Shown here: piece after piece, positions 1 to 23,700 of the stretch
How positions within the stretch are numbered: the first letter of the stretch is position 1
How the letters are laid out: each line of letters starts with the position of its first letter
Source: Zingiber officinale
Taxonomy: Eukaryota; Streptophyta; Magnoliopsida; Zingiberales; Zingiberaceae
Length of the DNA: 64,000 nt
Assembly (NCBI RefSeq): GCF_018446385.1
Contig: NC_055987.1
Span: 3,780,205 to 3,844,204, forward strand
Reading direction: 5' to 3'
Notes under the pieces: model-generated
What the model saw: only the letters and a program-made list of their open reading frames with translations
What the model was told of the DNA's origin: nothing
Databases searched by the model: none
Made by a program: the position numbers and the translations under genes

Positions 1-2439
1 CTTATTTTGGCTAAAAACAAACAGAGGATAATGTTTCAATTTATATTTTTTTAAAAAAAATTAATAATATAATTTTAAATCCAATAATATTATAATAATT
101 TTAAATATTTTTATTTACAAATTTAATCCAAATTATGAAATGTTGGTCAACCCTTCAATTTGGTCAAATTTTTAATAAAGTATTGAATTAATAAATTTGA
201 TTAGTAATAAAATTAATAATAATATTATTACTTTAATTAGTAATAATATTATTAAAATAAATAAATATATAAAATTTATTTAGAAATTTTAATATTTAAA
301 TAAATTTTATAAAATATTTTTAGGGTCTAGTTTCATTAGACTTTATTAAATTATCTATTAATTAAGTTGAGAATTAATTTGATTTATTAATATGTATTTT
401 ATATGAAAACCTAATTTCTCAAGTTTCTCTCCCCTTACACAGCGCCACCGTCCAAATTGACTTCGACTTTGACCTGCTCGCAAGTAGCCGACGGAAGCAT
501 CACCGACTGCCTCAAACAAATTTTTTGTTTATTTTCTTCCTTTTCGACACACCGCAAGCTCCACTTGATGACACTCCTCATTGTTTCCCATCACGAGCAA
601 CTAGAGAAAATTCTCTGCCTGTAACCTGCCGCCGTGAGAAAATTTTGCTATTATAAAGTCAAAAAACAGTGTTTCAGAGGACTCTCATCTTCGCATGAAA
701 TGCATGCTGAGAGGTTGATGCAGGCCACCGAGAGGTTGAACATGGACAAGATCTTTTAGATCAAAGAGATAATCAAAATCAAGGAGTGGGAAGATAAAGG
801 ACTTATTCGTAAAAAATTAAGGCTATTTGAAGTCGATAAAAATCCAAGTGTGAGGAGAAGACTTTTTATTTTATTTTTAAAGTTGTACCAAGTGTTTTGG
901 AGAGCTCTTATTAGTTAAAATTTATCCAAGAAATTATAAAAGAATCCATAAAAATCTATTGAAATTTTGGATACCAAAAAATTTTCATAGAATTAAAAAA
1001 AGTCAATATAAGTTCATGTTATGCTATTCCAATAGCATTTACATAGAATTAAAAGTTATGCTTATGCAGAAGTATCAATATATAATTAAAAATTATGTTT
1101 CTTTAGAGCATAAATATAAATTTAGAATTTATACAACTTCAAAAATATCAATATTAAATCTAAATATTGTGTTATTTTAGGAGCATTAATATAAAATTAA
1201 AGACTTAAATATAAAACTAAAAATTTATGTTATTTTGAGCCAAGAATAAGAATATTTATGAGTTCATATTTTAAAAGAGCATCACGTGTTATACTTTAAT
1301 AAGTAGAAGAAGAGAGAATTGTAGAAAAAAAATATCTTGTATTTTATTTTTATCAAACGTACTCTCCTATTTATAAGATAAATGAAGTAGCATAAAAAAT
1401 TAAAAAAAAAATACAATAATTAATCAATCAATGTGCTCTGTCGTGATTTGACATGCCGTGATTGATATATACAATTTGGAACATATAATTACATTGTTAC
1501 GTACATTTTTGTTTTACAACATATCAATTATGTGCAATAGAGACCATTGGTCACATGTTTTGTGAAGACATTTTGGTCATCATCAAATTATTAGCAAGTG
1601 ACAAAATGCATGAGTAGTTTATTGGAATCAAAGTGTGTATTTGTCAAAATAATACCGAGTCATCGTGTAGTTTTTTAAAGCCACGTGATGCTTAATTAAA
1701 TAATTGTATGCACTATACTATTTCCAATAATGTTGGTTCTATTTAAGTGTCCACATCAATGATAGACACTAAAATATTTTTTATTTTTTATTTTTTATTT
1801 TTTATTTTTTATAGTAAGTAACATCATTATGTAATAATGATTTTTTACTTAGCATTAAATTAGTCATCTAAATTACTTTTGTGAAAAATACAAGAAGGAA
1901 AAAAGAATGTATAACTAATTAAGTATCGACTTCAAATTCTTGTTTGTGAAGAATATGTTAATTGCATGAAATTTTTAGTCATTTGAGAAAAATTAAAATT
2001 TTGTAAAAATTAGATGTTTGAATTTTTTTATCAAAAATTAAAATACTCAAACTTGTTGTGTGTTCATTTAATAATTCTGTGTTTCCTTTTATCTTGATAG
2101 ACGTGGTACAATGAATCCATAAATAAAAAAAATGACTTTATTAATTTTCCTCATATTTTATAAAAATTAGAATGAGCAGTTGGAATGGAATTATTTAATT
2201 TAAACTAAAAGTTGTTTTTTGAAAAAAAAATTATGCAAAAACAAAAACATAAACAGCAAGGGTGGTGATTATTGTCGAAAGTTGACGCTTCACCAATCAC
2301 CACTCGACATCTGTCACCGCGGTCGCCGCCCGTTCTCCAATATCCTTTTTAATTAGCGACGCCGATTAAGAATGTGATTAAGTAATGCTTAGTCCTAAGC
2401 GTACTGCTTAAGCTGCAATTAAAGAAGGGACTCGTCGCC
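1..2439. other. Intergenic, AT-rich; no supported gene
   Basis: No convincing gene. The stretch is strongly AT-rich. Around 690-900 a plus-strand frame reads like a short basic helical peptide (motifs IKEIIKIKEWED and VRRRLF are visible) but has an in-frame stop and no recognisable family, so at most it is a relic. Around 1000-1290 are degenerate, roughly 60-80 bp direct repeats built on TATGTTNTTTTAG-like blocks. From about 2280 the base composition shifts to the promoter of the phosphatase gene. Confidence 0.6.
1775..1811. repeat. (ATTTTTT)n microsatellite
   Basis: About five tandem copies of a seven-base ATTTTTT unit. Simple sequence repeat in intergenic DNA, no gene nearby. Confidence 0.85.
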
Positions 2440-2446
2440 TATATAA
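2440..2446 (+). promoter_or_regulatory. TATA box of the HAD phosphatase gene
   Basis: TATATAA lies in a GC-richer promoter stretch about 380 bp before the start codon. A pyrimidine-rich leader follows, and a likely leader intron opens at the GTAAGC at 2634 and closes at the TAG ending 2805. Confidence 0.6.
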
Positions 2447-2817
2447 TGCCCTCGGCTCTCGACCTTCTTCCTCCCCATTCGCCTCTGTTTTTCATTGCTC
2501 TGTTCCGTAGAACCAGAACAGAGATCTAAAATTCCCTTTTTTCTGCTACCTTTTCATTTCTCTTCCTTCTCGTTCTTCTTCTGATCTCGCAGTGAATTCC
2601 ACTGCATTGTTCTTCTTCTTGTTCTCGAATCTGGTAAGCTCCCGTTCCTGCTTTCTCTTGAGAAAGAAAAAACAAACAGAGGACTCTGTTTCGGAAGGGA
2701 AATGAAGAACAAAGAACTCAGATTACTTCTATTCTAGAAAAAAAAAATTATAAAAACCTGATTTTTATGAAATTGTAACACTTCCCTTTTGATTCTTGAA
2801 ACTAGTAATCGATCGAG

Positions 2818-4294
2818 ATGGAATACGAGGCTCGGTATCGTCAGGTCCAGAAACCCAAATACGATTGCCTTCTCTTCGGTAAGAATTACTTGCTTTAAAC
2901 TTTCATTCTCTTTCTCAACCTTTTTCTTTGGGTCATATTTATTTTCCATTTACTTCTTGTTTACAGATCTCGATGACACTCTATACCCACTCAGCTCTGG
3001 TTTAGCGGCTTCCTGCTGCAAGAACATTGGAGGTATGATTTGATGTCCGTTGACGTTTACTCTTCTGCAACCCCTTTTTCTTTTGATGAGAGAATTATTT
3101 ATTACTTCCCACCGATTTATAGATTATTTAGTGGAGGAATTGGGGATCGAGGAGAGCAAGATGCCAGAATTAGGCAACCTTCTGTACAGGAATTATGGCA
3201 CAACAATGGCTGGCTTAAGGGTATTTCAAATCATTTGATGATGTTATATTTATTTACAGTCAATTGTTTGAGCAATTAACTCGAGTATTCTGTTCTTGAA
3301 TCCACCAGGCTATTGGCTACAACTTTGACTATGATCATTACCACAGGTGTGACTCAAATTTCTTTTTTCCAGGAAAAAAAATTTGTTTTCCTTGAAGCAA
3401 AAGATTGAGTAGTTCTTTCGTCTCTGTTTTTTTTGTAGCTTCGTTCATGGAAGACTGCCTTATGAGAACCTGAAGCCTGATCCTGTTCTGAGACAACTCT
3501 TGCTCAGCCTCCCAATTCGCAAACTCGTAAGATTCAACATTTTTCTGGGTCAAATTATGTTTTTTTAACTTATTTTCATTCTGATTTTTTTGTTTCCTCT
3601 GCGAACTTTAGGTTTTCACAAACGCTGATAAAGCTCACGCACTGAAAGGGCTGAAGAAATTGGGACTCGAAGACTGCTTCGAGGGAATAATCTGCTTCGA
3701 GACGCTAAATCCGCCGACGCCGTCTTGCTCGATCCAAAAGTCAACCGAAATTTTCGACATCGTCGGGCACTTCTCCCGGGCGGACGTTGCCGCCGGAGAC
3801 GCGCTGCCGCCCACGCCGGTGCTCTGCAAGCCGTCGCCGGAAGCCATGGCGCAGGCTTTGCGGATCGCCGACATCGATCCTCAAAGAACAGTAAGCAAAA
3901 TTCAATTTTGATTCGTTTTCGTCCACCGCAAACATAAAATCATCAGAATTGTCAATTCAAAATTTGATTTTTTTTTTTGCAGGTGTTCTTCGATGACAGC
4001 GTACGCAACATCCAAGCCGGGAAGCGCGTGGGGCTGCACACCGTCCTGGTAAATTAAGCTTAAATATTGGATTAAATTTGGTAGTTAAAATCGGATTATG
4101 TATTATTAATTAGCCGATCGCTAATTCAGGTTGGTACTCGACACCGTGTGAAAGGGGCAGACAACGCCCTGGAAAGCATCCACAACATGAAGGAGGCGTT
4201 GCCGGAGCTGTGGGAGGAGGCGGAGGCCACCGCCGGTGGCGTCCTGTACCCCGCCGCCGGCAATGTGGCCATGGAGACACCTGTGACCGCTTAA
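2818..4294 (+). CDS. HAD-superfamily phosphatase, pyrimidine 5'-nucleotidase (SDT1-like)
   Basis: Eight exons: 2818-2878, 2967-3032, 3123-3220, 3309-3346, 3439-3526, 3612-3890, 3983-4048, 4130-4294. All junctions are GT-AG and all phases agree, giving 286 residues. The HAD motifs are in order: motif I LFDLDDTLYP (near residue 21, nucleophile and acid/base aspartates), motif II FTNADK, the motif III lysine in CKPSPEA, and motif IV FFDDSVRN. The protein matches the plant relatives of yeast SDT1, which hydrolyse pyrimidine nucleotides or other small phosphate esters. The exact substrate cannot be read from sequence. The start is the first ATG after the probable leader intron. Exon 6 is GC-rich and codes for the cap-adjacent half. 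A short GA-rich microsatellite follows the stop in the 3' UTR (about 4329-4351). No signal peptide is seen, so a soluble cytosolic enzyme is inferred. Confidence 0.92.
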
Positions 4295-5438
4295 TTAAAA
4301 ATTAGTTCCATGGAGCCGATCGAAACAAGAGAGAGAGAGACAGAGAGCGAGCAAAGTATAATTGTGGACATTGTACATTTGATTTATCTATTAGATATAA
4401 GGATGAGAATGAATCCTTCCTCCTTTATCGTCTACCTACAATATTTGTGTGTCTCTCTTATTTACTAAAGAATGTACTTAACTTTATGAGAAGGCGGATG
4501 ATTATCTGAAATGCCCCTCCATTATTCTCCACTGGATTAATATAGGACAAAAATTAAAAGGGGTGCACCACGTGCCACTTACACGTGTAGCACCTACTTT
4601 GTGTTGTCCTTACTCGAATGATAATTAAGGCAGCAGCTATGGCTAATTACTATCGCCCATGATAAATTATGATGATCGAGTTTTTACGGGAGGGATTTTA
4701 TATTTTAAAGAATTATATGCATAGATTAGATTCTTAGATTCATATGATAATAACTCGGCCACCGTGGGACTACGGCCCTCGCACTCACGCTATACGATGA
4801 GTTGGATTCCGTGCTGTGTGGTTGCCACCACCCGAATTATTGTTACTTGCCAATCATTTTAGCTGCCGTGCTGTCACATCTGAAGATTTAATTATTGGCC
4901 TTTTTTTATTTTATGTCTCCAATGAAAAAACTGATGGATATAAGCAACAACGTAGCTGATCTTATCTCCAAACAAATTTATAATTAATCACAAAATTCAG
5001 GATTAATCCCCAGATTAATGGACTCTTCTGTTAGACGATGAGCATCGAAAAATAATTAATATATATTAATTTTATCAACTTTCTCAGTTATTATTATTAT
5101 TATCGTTTTTTCAAAAAAAAAAAATCGAAGCATAATATGTTAATGGTTGACCCTGGAACAGCATGTATGAGAAAGGCACCTGCCGAGTGCGATGCCAGAT
5201 CAGCACCGCGTTCACATCCACATACTCGCAATTAATGACAGGTCAGTGTTGCTATGTATGACACGCATTGCGTCCACGTCATAGCTATGTTGAATGGTTG
5301 AAAGTAGCAGAACTTATGGAGGAATAATATAATTTATAATTATTTGATGGAATGATGATTCCATAATGATGATAATAATTAATATATCGATTTTTTTTTT
5401 AATCCGCAGAATTCCATGCATTCATTTGAACTTGCAAT
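4295..5438. other. Intergenic, convergent 3' regions
   Basis: 3' UTR of the phosphatase gene, then AT-rich spacer, then the 3' flank of the DUF547 gene on the other strand. The two genes converge here. No further reading frame, RNA gene or clear transposon was recognised. Confidence 0.6.
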
Positions 5439-7615
5439 TCAGAACGAAGATGAGATCGAGTAGGAGGAGGAAGCTTCTCGCCATGGCAATAAGTACCTGA
5501 AGTCAGCTCTGTGTGGCTGTATCTGCACCAACTTTGGCAGGGGAATCCTTGGGTCTCTGCTCAGGCACTCCTTGAGGACTCTCTTCAGCGATCCGGACAC
5601 GGGCAGTTGGCTGTAGATCCACTCAAGCAGCGACTCCAAATCGTCGGCGAAATCCTTCATGTGCCAGTGCAGAAGCTTGGGCAGGATGATCTTCTTCTTG
5701 CTGGTGATGCGCACTGAAGCTTCCAAGTAGTCTGTTTTGGCTGTCTCCAGTTCATTCACCACATCCTCTGCCGTGTACACTCTCAGCTGCCAACAAGAAG
5801 GTGGTTACGTTGGATTTGTGTTCATGGTTAGAATTTCTAAATATAAAACAGAGACATCTATTTATACCGCAGGAGAAGACCAACTTCCTCTACAAAGAGC
5901 AAATCTCACGTTAGGCTCAGGGTACCCCAGTCCATATGCATGTATCAGAAGTCCCTCTTTTTCATTAAACACTTCCTTTTTGCAACAACAGAAAACACAA
6001 TTTGTTAAAAGAAATGAAAAGAAAACAAAATGAACGTTGAAATAGATATTGCTATTCTCATTTCTCACTCACATGGTCAGTGTCAAGAGAATGCCTCAGC
6101 AAGAAATGTTCGATAGCCAGAGCATTAAGAATGACACCACCAACATTTATCGCGGCCTAAATCACATTCAAATATAACTTTTTTTCTTAAAATATAAAGG
6201 AATCTGTACGTGAAAAGCTAAGCAAAATATAGACAGACCTTATTTAGCAGTGCAAGAAGCTTATCTGGTGAGGGAGGAAAACCATGTTGTAGAAATGCCT
6301 GAAATCAACCACCAATTATCGTATGTCACATATTTTGTGGTTTTCTAATTCCTTTAGTAGTTCAACTAAGAGCAGTTAATGTACATGCATGATGCAAGCG
6401 TTGTAGATGTTGATCCAGAATGCAAGCTTTTGCTTGTAACTGAGAAAGCTTGGATTAATAGCAGAGAGCTTGTGCGTCAATGCCCTGAAAGACATGGATA
6501 TGAAGTGGGTGTGATTAAGCTGCTGCGCATTCCATTGTTGGCAGGAGATTTTTATTTGAGTTGCTGAATTCAATTACTTTGAAGTTTACCTCAGTTTTCC
6601 AAATGCCGGAACGCATAATTCAATGCGAGTCAAGTCCAGGGAAGCCTTCGTGCAACTGACAAACTTGTGTTTGAGTCCCATCTTTCCTTCCCCTTCATTT
6701 TCAGGCACCAGAACGCCACACGACTCCCCTCTCTGCATTGAGTCCTTTGAGGAGGTTGTAATTGAAGTCTTTCTGTAGCTGTGGAAGTTGTTTGAACTCA
6801 CGCATGAGTTAGGAAGCTTGTGTGATTCATGATTGAGTTGATTTGTACTCTGGCTCAGCTTCTGGAAGATAGCGATCAGGGTCTTGAGCAGCTCCTCGGA
6901 GAGCCTGTTTGGTGTTTCAGGCATAATGGATTCTTCGTCTCTGCTATTGCATTGAGGACTTGAAGCGTGGCAGAGATCAAGGTTTGTTTCATGGTTGCTC
7001 GCCAATTTCTCGGACTCATCACCTGTTCACGTGAAAGAATTATCACATAAAACTATGTCTTCTTTGTTCTTCACCCCAATTTCCTCCTTCAACTAACCTG
7101 GCATTTGTTCATGGGTCAGTCCTGGTAGTGGTTGGAGCTTGTGGAGCTCTCTCCGGCCTCCCAAACCGCAAAGGAAGTGCCTCTGCTGCCACCGAAACGA
7201 GCTCCTCTCCTGGTTTCTCTCCCGATAGATGCGCATCTTCAAGTCCTCAATCTTTCTCTCGAGCATCATGATCTCTTCCTCCACCATTGTCAACTCTGCC
7301 AGAAGCACCCGCGCCTGCAAAAGTCATCCGCGGCAACATTGGATTGATGCATTCGTAACTCGAGTTTGAGTATCAAGACTACCTGAAGAGGAGCTAATGA
7401 AGAGACGCACGAATGGCAAACGAATGCGCCATGGAGTGCGCATTGTAGGATCTGATTCAGCTTCTGTTCCTTATCAAGTGCATCTTGCAGCACGGAGACC
7501 TGAATGCATGCTATTGATCAACACTAACATATATCCGTATCCAATTGAGATATCAATTGATACTCACCTCTTCCTCCAAGCTAAGTCTCTTCTGGTGCTT
7601 GCTTTTCTCTTCCAT
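5439..7615 (-). CDS. MIP1-type leucine-zipper / DUF547 protein
   Basis: Nine exons, in transcript order: 7568-7615, 7383-7499, 7098-7314, 6590-7022, 6385-6484, 6239-6298, 6073-6156, 5868-5975, 5439-5786. Phases agree throughout, giving 504 residues. The N-terminal part (about 1-90) is a charged coiled coil (motifs QDALDKEQKLNQIL and MVEEEIMMLERKIEDLKMR), matching the ternary-complex-factor MIP1 leucine zipper. Residues 128-271 form a low-complexity linker encoded by one exon. DUF547 starts near residue 272; its hallmarks YKQKLAFWINIYNACIMH, INVGGVILNALAIEHFLLR and ALCRGSWSSPA are all present. Known family members are plant-only and have been linked to protein scaffolding; no catalytic role is established. 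The intron between exons 4 and 5 is only 105 nt, and the acceptor at 6485 was chosen because it restores the phase. The gene runs in the same direction as the isomerase upstream of it. Confidence 0.92.
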
Positions 7616-8461
7616 CCTAAAAATTCACGTCATCTTAGGCTGAATCAGCCAGCTTAAATTGGGAGACTCAGCGCAGTAATGGCGAGAGGTGACACAGAGA
7701 AAAGTCAGAGGCGAGTGAGTTCATATAAAAGGTATTAATAAAAGCTTCGGTGCAAAAATAAGGGCAAGATCGTAGAGCAACTCCTGTATGTGGATAAAGG
7801 GAAAAGGAGGATAAAAATAGAGAACAAATTGAATGAAGAAAAGTTGTGCAATGGATATGTTCCATGTTCTTCCCATGAACACCTCTGTGTCTTTACAGCA
7901 GGCATGACTGTATTTAAAGCTGAAGCGGTTGGAATTGGAGGTGAAGAATAGAGGAGGCATTTATTAAGGAAAGTGGCGGAGTCATTTGCTACTAGAAATC
8001 CGAATCTACGTAGAGAATTGTTTTTTTTTTTTTTTATGTATATGGATACCATCTCATTATATTTTTCTTAGTATATCATTTGCTAACTGCATCTAATTAA
8101 TTTCGAATATTAGTATTTTAAAAATATATTATTTTTAATAAAACCACATATTTATTAAATGGTGCATAAATAAATCTCCCTTGCGTTTAGAATGCAGTCT
8201 GTCCTATCAGTATTGCCAATGTCTGAAATTGTAGAATTTAATAGTGCACAATCGGCAGATGCTAAGCATATTTAACTAGTTGCAACTCGGCCATTATTTA
8301 TTCATAAGCATGGCATAGCAAATAAATAGTCTTTCAAACATGAACTTGAAAATTGCTAGTTTATTTCGGTTACAGGCAACAGACAGGGACTTCGATTGAG
8401 GAAGAGTTTCCCAATACAAAAATCAAAGGTCATAGGCCTTCAACTCAAAAAAAGAGACTTC
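7616..8461. other. Promoter of DUF547 gene and 3' UTR of isomerase gene
   Basis: Both flanking genes read on the minus strand. The part near 7616-8050 should hold the DUF547 leader and promoter. The part near 8200-8461 is the isomerase 3' UTR, with a minus-strand AATAAA at 8297-8302 that fits a polyadenylation signal. No other gene is seen. Confidence 0.55.
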
Positions 8462-19790
<11,329 letters not shown>

Positions 19791-20707
19791 TATCCGCACA
19801 CAAACAGAAGCAACGACGATGATACCTAAACCAGGTCCTTCGAGAACAGAACCCAGTCACACACATATATAGGAAATCAGAACATCAAGGTCTTCTCCTT
19901 GGTGGAATTCAACGTCCAAGATCAATCGCAAGGGTTTCAAGATCTAGGATCTGCACGAATCACAAATTCCGGTGCGATTCTCGGGTGAGATTATTTGCGG
20001 TACACGGTGTCGATGAGCAAAAACAGGTGTCGATCGTAAAAGTGGGGCCCATTGGATGAGATAAAGAAAACCGGAGCGCCGGCGAGGACGGAGGCGTCGC
20101 TTTCCGATACCTTATCACGAGACACCCGTTTCTTTACACGCCCTCCACCACCGTCTCAGTTCTCCTTTTACTTTTCTTGTCGTGGTCCCCACCCATAAAT
20201 GGCCTGGTGGGGAGAGTGCTTTCATTTCGGCCCGGCCCATTTTGATCTGGCCCATTTATATCAATCTGCTTGCACGTGATGAGTCGTTGATGAGTAGCTG
20301 TTATATATAATATCAACTAAAATTATCATAACGGCATAAATAAAAACAGGAAAGTGTGCGTCATTTCTACCGAATTTAAGGCTGCGTTTAGTTAAGTAAT
20401 GTAATCAAAACTCATAATATAATAAAATTTATAATATAATTAATATTATATTACTATGTTTGGTAAAAATAAGTTTATATATATATATATATAAAAGGTA
20501 ATGTAATCCAAATTATAAAAGATAATATAATTTTGATTATATTATTATATTACGAGTACCTCTTACCAAATGTAGCCTAAATAATTTATACAACATTTTC
20601 TTTCCAAAACAAAACAACCGTTGTATGAGTATTTGTATGAACATTGTTGGAGTATGAACTATGTTAACGATAGATCTACAAATAAGAGACCAAATTGGTT
20701 GACAAGT
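19791..20707. other. TPI promoter and 3' flank of the DUF4378 gene
   Basis: Both flanking genes read leftward. 19791-20130 holds the isomerase leader and promoter. A MITE follows at 20380-20577, then the DUF4378 3' UTR. No additional gene is seen. Confidence 0.55.
20380..20577. mobile_element. Harbinger-type MITE (TAA duplication)
   Basis: 198 bp, very AT-rich. Ends are GGCTGCGTTTAGTTAAG and, as reverse complement, GGCTACATTTGGTAAG; flanks are TAA on both sides (20377-20379 and 20578-20580). It contains a (TA)n run near 20477-20492. No reading frame. It lies 130 bp beyond the stop codon of the DUF4378 gene and may supply 3' UTR sequence. Confidence 0.78.
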
Positions 20708-23700
20708 TCATATATCAATAAGCTCGAGCAGCAGTTCATCTAGCAAATCACCCAGTACAAGGCACTCCAACTCCATTCCTGCAGCCTCAGCTTCCCACTG
20801 TGAGTTCAACCACCTGTTGTCGTTCGCAGAATCTTGTGCCATGGCATTTTGTAGCGTGTGATTTGACTGCCTTTGCAAATTAAGAAGTTTGCTAATCTTC
20901 ATCCAGACTTCCTTGAGAAGATGACGGCCCAAAGGAATTGTCCTTGGGCTAGGATGTATGAGCAAGAACCAATTCTGAAGGAAACACTTTTCATAGGTCT
21001 CAAGTAGCACCTCGTTTATCAGATCAGTTAGAAGCAGATGATCAAGGGATGCAGTTTCAGATTCATCAAATGTGTCGACCACTTTCCCGAAAAGAAAAGG
21101 GTCATGTGGCTGGTACTGAGGATACCATTCTTCAATAAACTCGGAACTATTTATATTGGACTTCATCAAGGTATCCCTAACGTATTTGAACTCAGCTTCG
21201 TCTTCTTGATCCAATTGAATGTAAAAAGAATCAGAAGTAGATAATCCATCTGGCGCTTCACAATTGGAACTGGATGCAGTAACATCCAAAGAGTTCACCA
21301 GTTCTGGCAATGCCGTGAGGTCCTTCAAATGGAGGCTCTTAAGTATAGAATCTGTTTTAAGTGAAACGTATAAGGTAGTTAACCGTTGCAAAAAAGGAAG
21401 TCTCTCAACCATTTGTGTTATCTCAATGCTTACTAGCAGACAAGAGCAAAACAAGGAGCAAAAAATGAATTTATTGTAAATTTGAAATTCGGAAATGCCA
21501 ATTATATGATTAGCACCTTGGCTGTGCATTTTTTTTTTTTGCAAAAGAAATTTAACAGAATGCATTTTGGATAAGGAAGAACTTTCTATTCCAAATATTT
21601 TTTGATGTGTAAATAACTTACCTTCTGAAATTATATATTTTGATGACTTCGCAATTCCTTCTTCAAAACATGGGTCAAGATTAGAAATTTGGCTCTGTTT
21701 TGTTGGTTCGGCACTTGGATCTGTTTCAGGTACCCTTGGCAGCTTGTCCATGGAAGCAATGCTTTTTCCTTTTTCATTTGATTCAGGTTGTTCAATCTGG
21801 TAAGACTCACTATCCAAGAATGAATTATTAGGAAACTGAAAATGGATACCATGCTCATCTGATGTCTCTGTGATTTCAAACATTTCAAGATCCTCAGGTA
21901 CACTAATGTTTAACAAAGGTTGTTCATCAGCTGTCTCACAAAAATTCACTTTAGCAATTTGATCTGCAGATTTAGTAGTTTCCATTTTAACTTCCACACG
22001 AAGAGGGGGCTCGACTAACTTTGACTCAGAAAAACCACATGTATCAATGAAACCATCAACATCCAGTTGACTGACTGCTGTTTCATTTAATGATAGAGAT
22101 GCCCGGAAAAGTCCCTTCTGAATTTTCTTATCCGAATGGTAAGATCCATATTCAGGATTCGAAAGAAGCCTTTTATAATTTTTCACTTCATCCTTGTCCT
22201 GCAAGCTGCTGTATTTGTTAATCGAGTTTAAGGACTCAGATGTCATTTTGCTTTCTCTAACTGAACAGGAATTTAGCAAACTAGAATACTGATCCAATGA
22301 TTCAGTAAGAGAACGAGATCTATGAATGGTTTTATGGTGCACTTTCTCCCCATCTGATTTGGCCGAGGCAGATCGAAACAGGTTTCTCTTTAATGCTTCC
22401 CTAGATACCTTCTCTCCATAGGGGATTTTATGGAGCAACCCATCCATCGAAATCCGAGGATTCTCCTTGGATGCAATTTGATTACTCTTACCACGTTTTC
22501 TTCCTTCTGTACCTAACAAATGAGTTGGAAATGAATCAGAATTGTTAAAACTTTTAACTGAACTGGATGTCTGACCATCCGTTGAATAACTCTCTAGAAC
22601 AGAATTTGGATCTTCCTCAATTTTCAAATGCAACTCTTTATGTGCTTCACGTGCTGCATGCAGTTTTTCCTTATGCATAGCCTGTTCTTCAGTCTCAACT
22701 AGATCGTCATGGCCAACATGTTTTACGACATTAGCTGATCCACAAATTTTGGAGTTGATTTCGTTTTCAAAAAGTTGATCTTGCTGAATAGGTTGAGAGT
22801 CAGACGTCTGCAGTTCGACTGTTGTTTCATTCCTAATAGTCATTTCCTCTGGAAGAATGTAGTCATCACACTCCAAGTGATGAATGGAAAATGTGCGCAG
22901 CAGATGTGGGGTTACCGGAAGCATTTTCTGTTTAGGCTGTAACTTCCCAAACAACTTTTTCAATATCGAATCTCTAAGGGCTTTTCCTGAATTTCTTTTA
23001 CTTACCTGGCATCATTAAAAGCTAAAACATGAAAGAGTCCATGGACAGAAAGGAATAAAAAGGCATCCATCAACCAGACTACTAAAGACCAAGTTTACTA
23101 GACAAGAAAGACAAGCAACAAATATGGTACACTTACTCAAATATATGCTAAGAAGAAACTGTGAACAAGTTCATTTGTGAAGCAGAAACATAAATAAGTG
23201 AGCAAAGATAAAATCTTGTTTTCTCTCTCTCTATTGTTGGCACATGAAAGTCAAGAAACTATTGAAATTATCTAATGCACATGTCTACAATCCCCAAAAC
23301 TATTGATATTTGTGTGGTCATAGAAATAAGTAAATCTGACAACAATACTTGCCAACAAATTTCTTGATAGCCATATGATAGCAAGTTGAGAACATGAACT
23401 GAACAATAAACAATGCTATTTGAAGCCATCTAGTTTAACAGTCATCAATCCTTGCATTGTGATATGGAAGAAATCCTGAAAACATATTCACCTTTTTTAG
23501 ATGAGAAAAAAGAATATCCTTCTGCAATAAAAAACACAGTATAAAAGTACAAACATTGTTTCAAGAGCAAGAAAGTAACATCACTTAAAGAATGAAGTTG
23601 AGAATTAAAAAGACAGCTGCCTTGTCTGCACGTGCCTACTTCATCTATTCTAGTAAAGCCATCACAAAAGCCGCTTTAGAGACATGTTGACGATCAGCCA

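Noticed and set aside
959-1180. 73-codon plus-strand frame
   Set aside because: Chance frame in AT-rich repeats, made of Ile/Lys/Asn/Tyr; no upstream promoter or domain.
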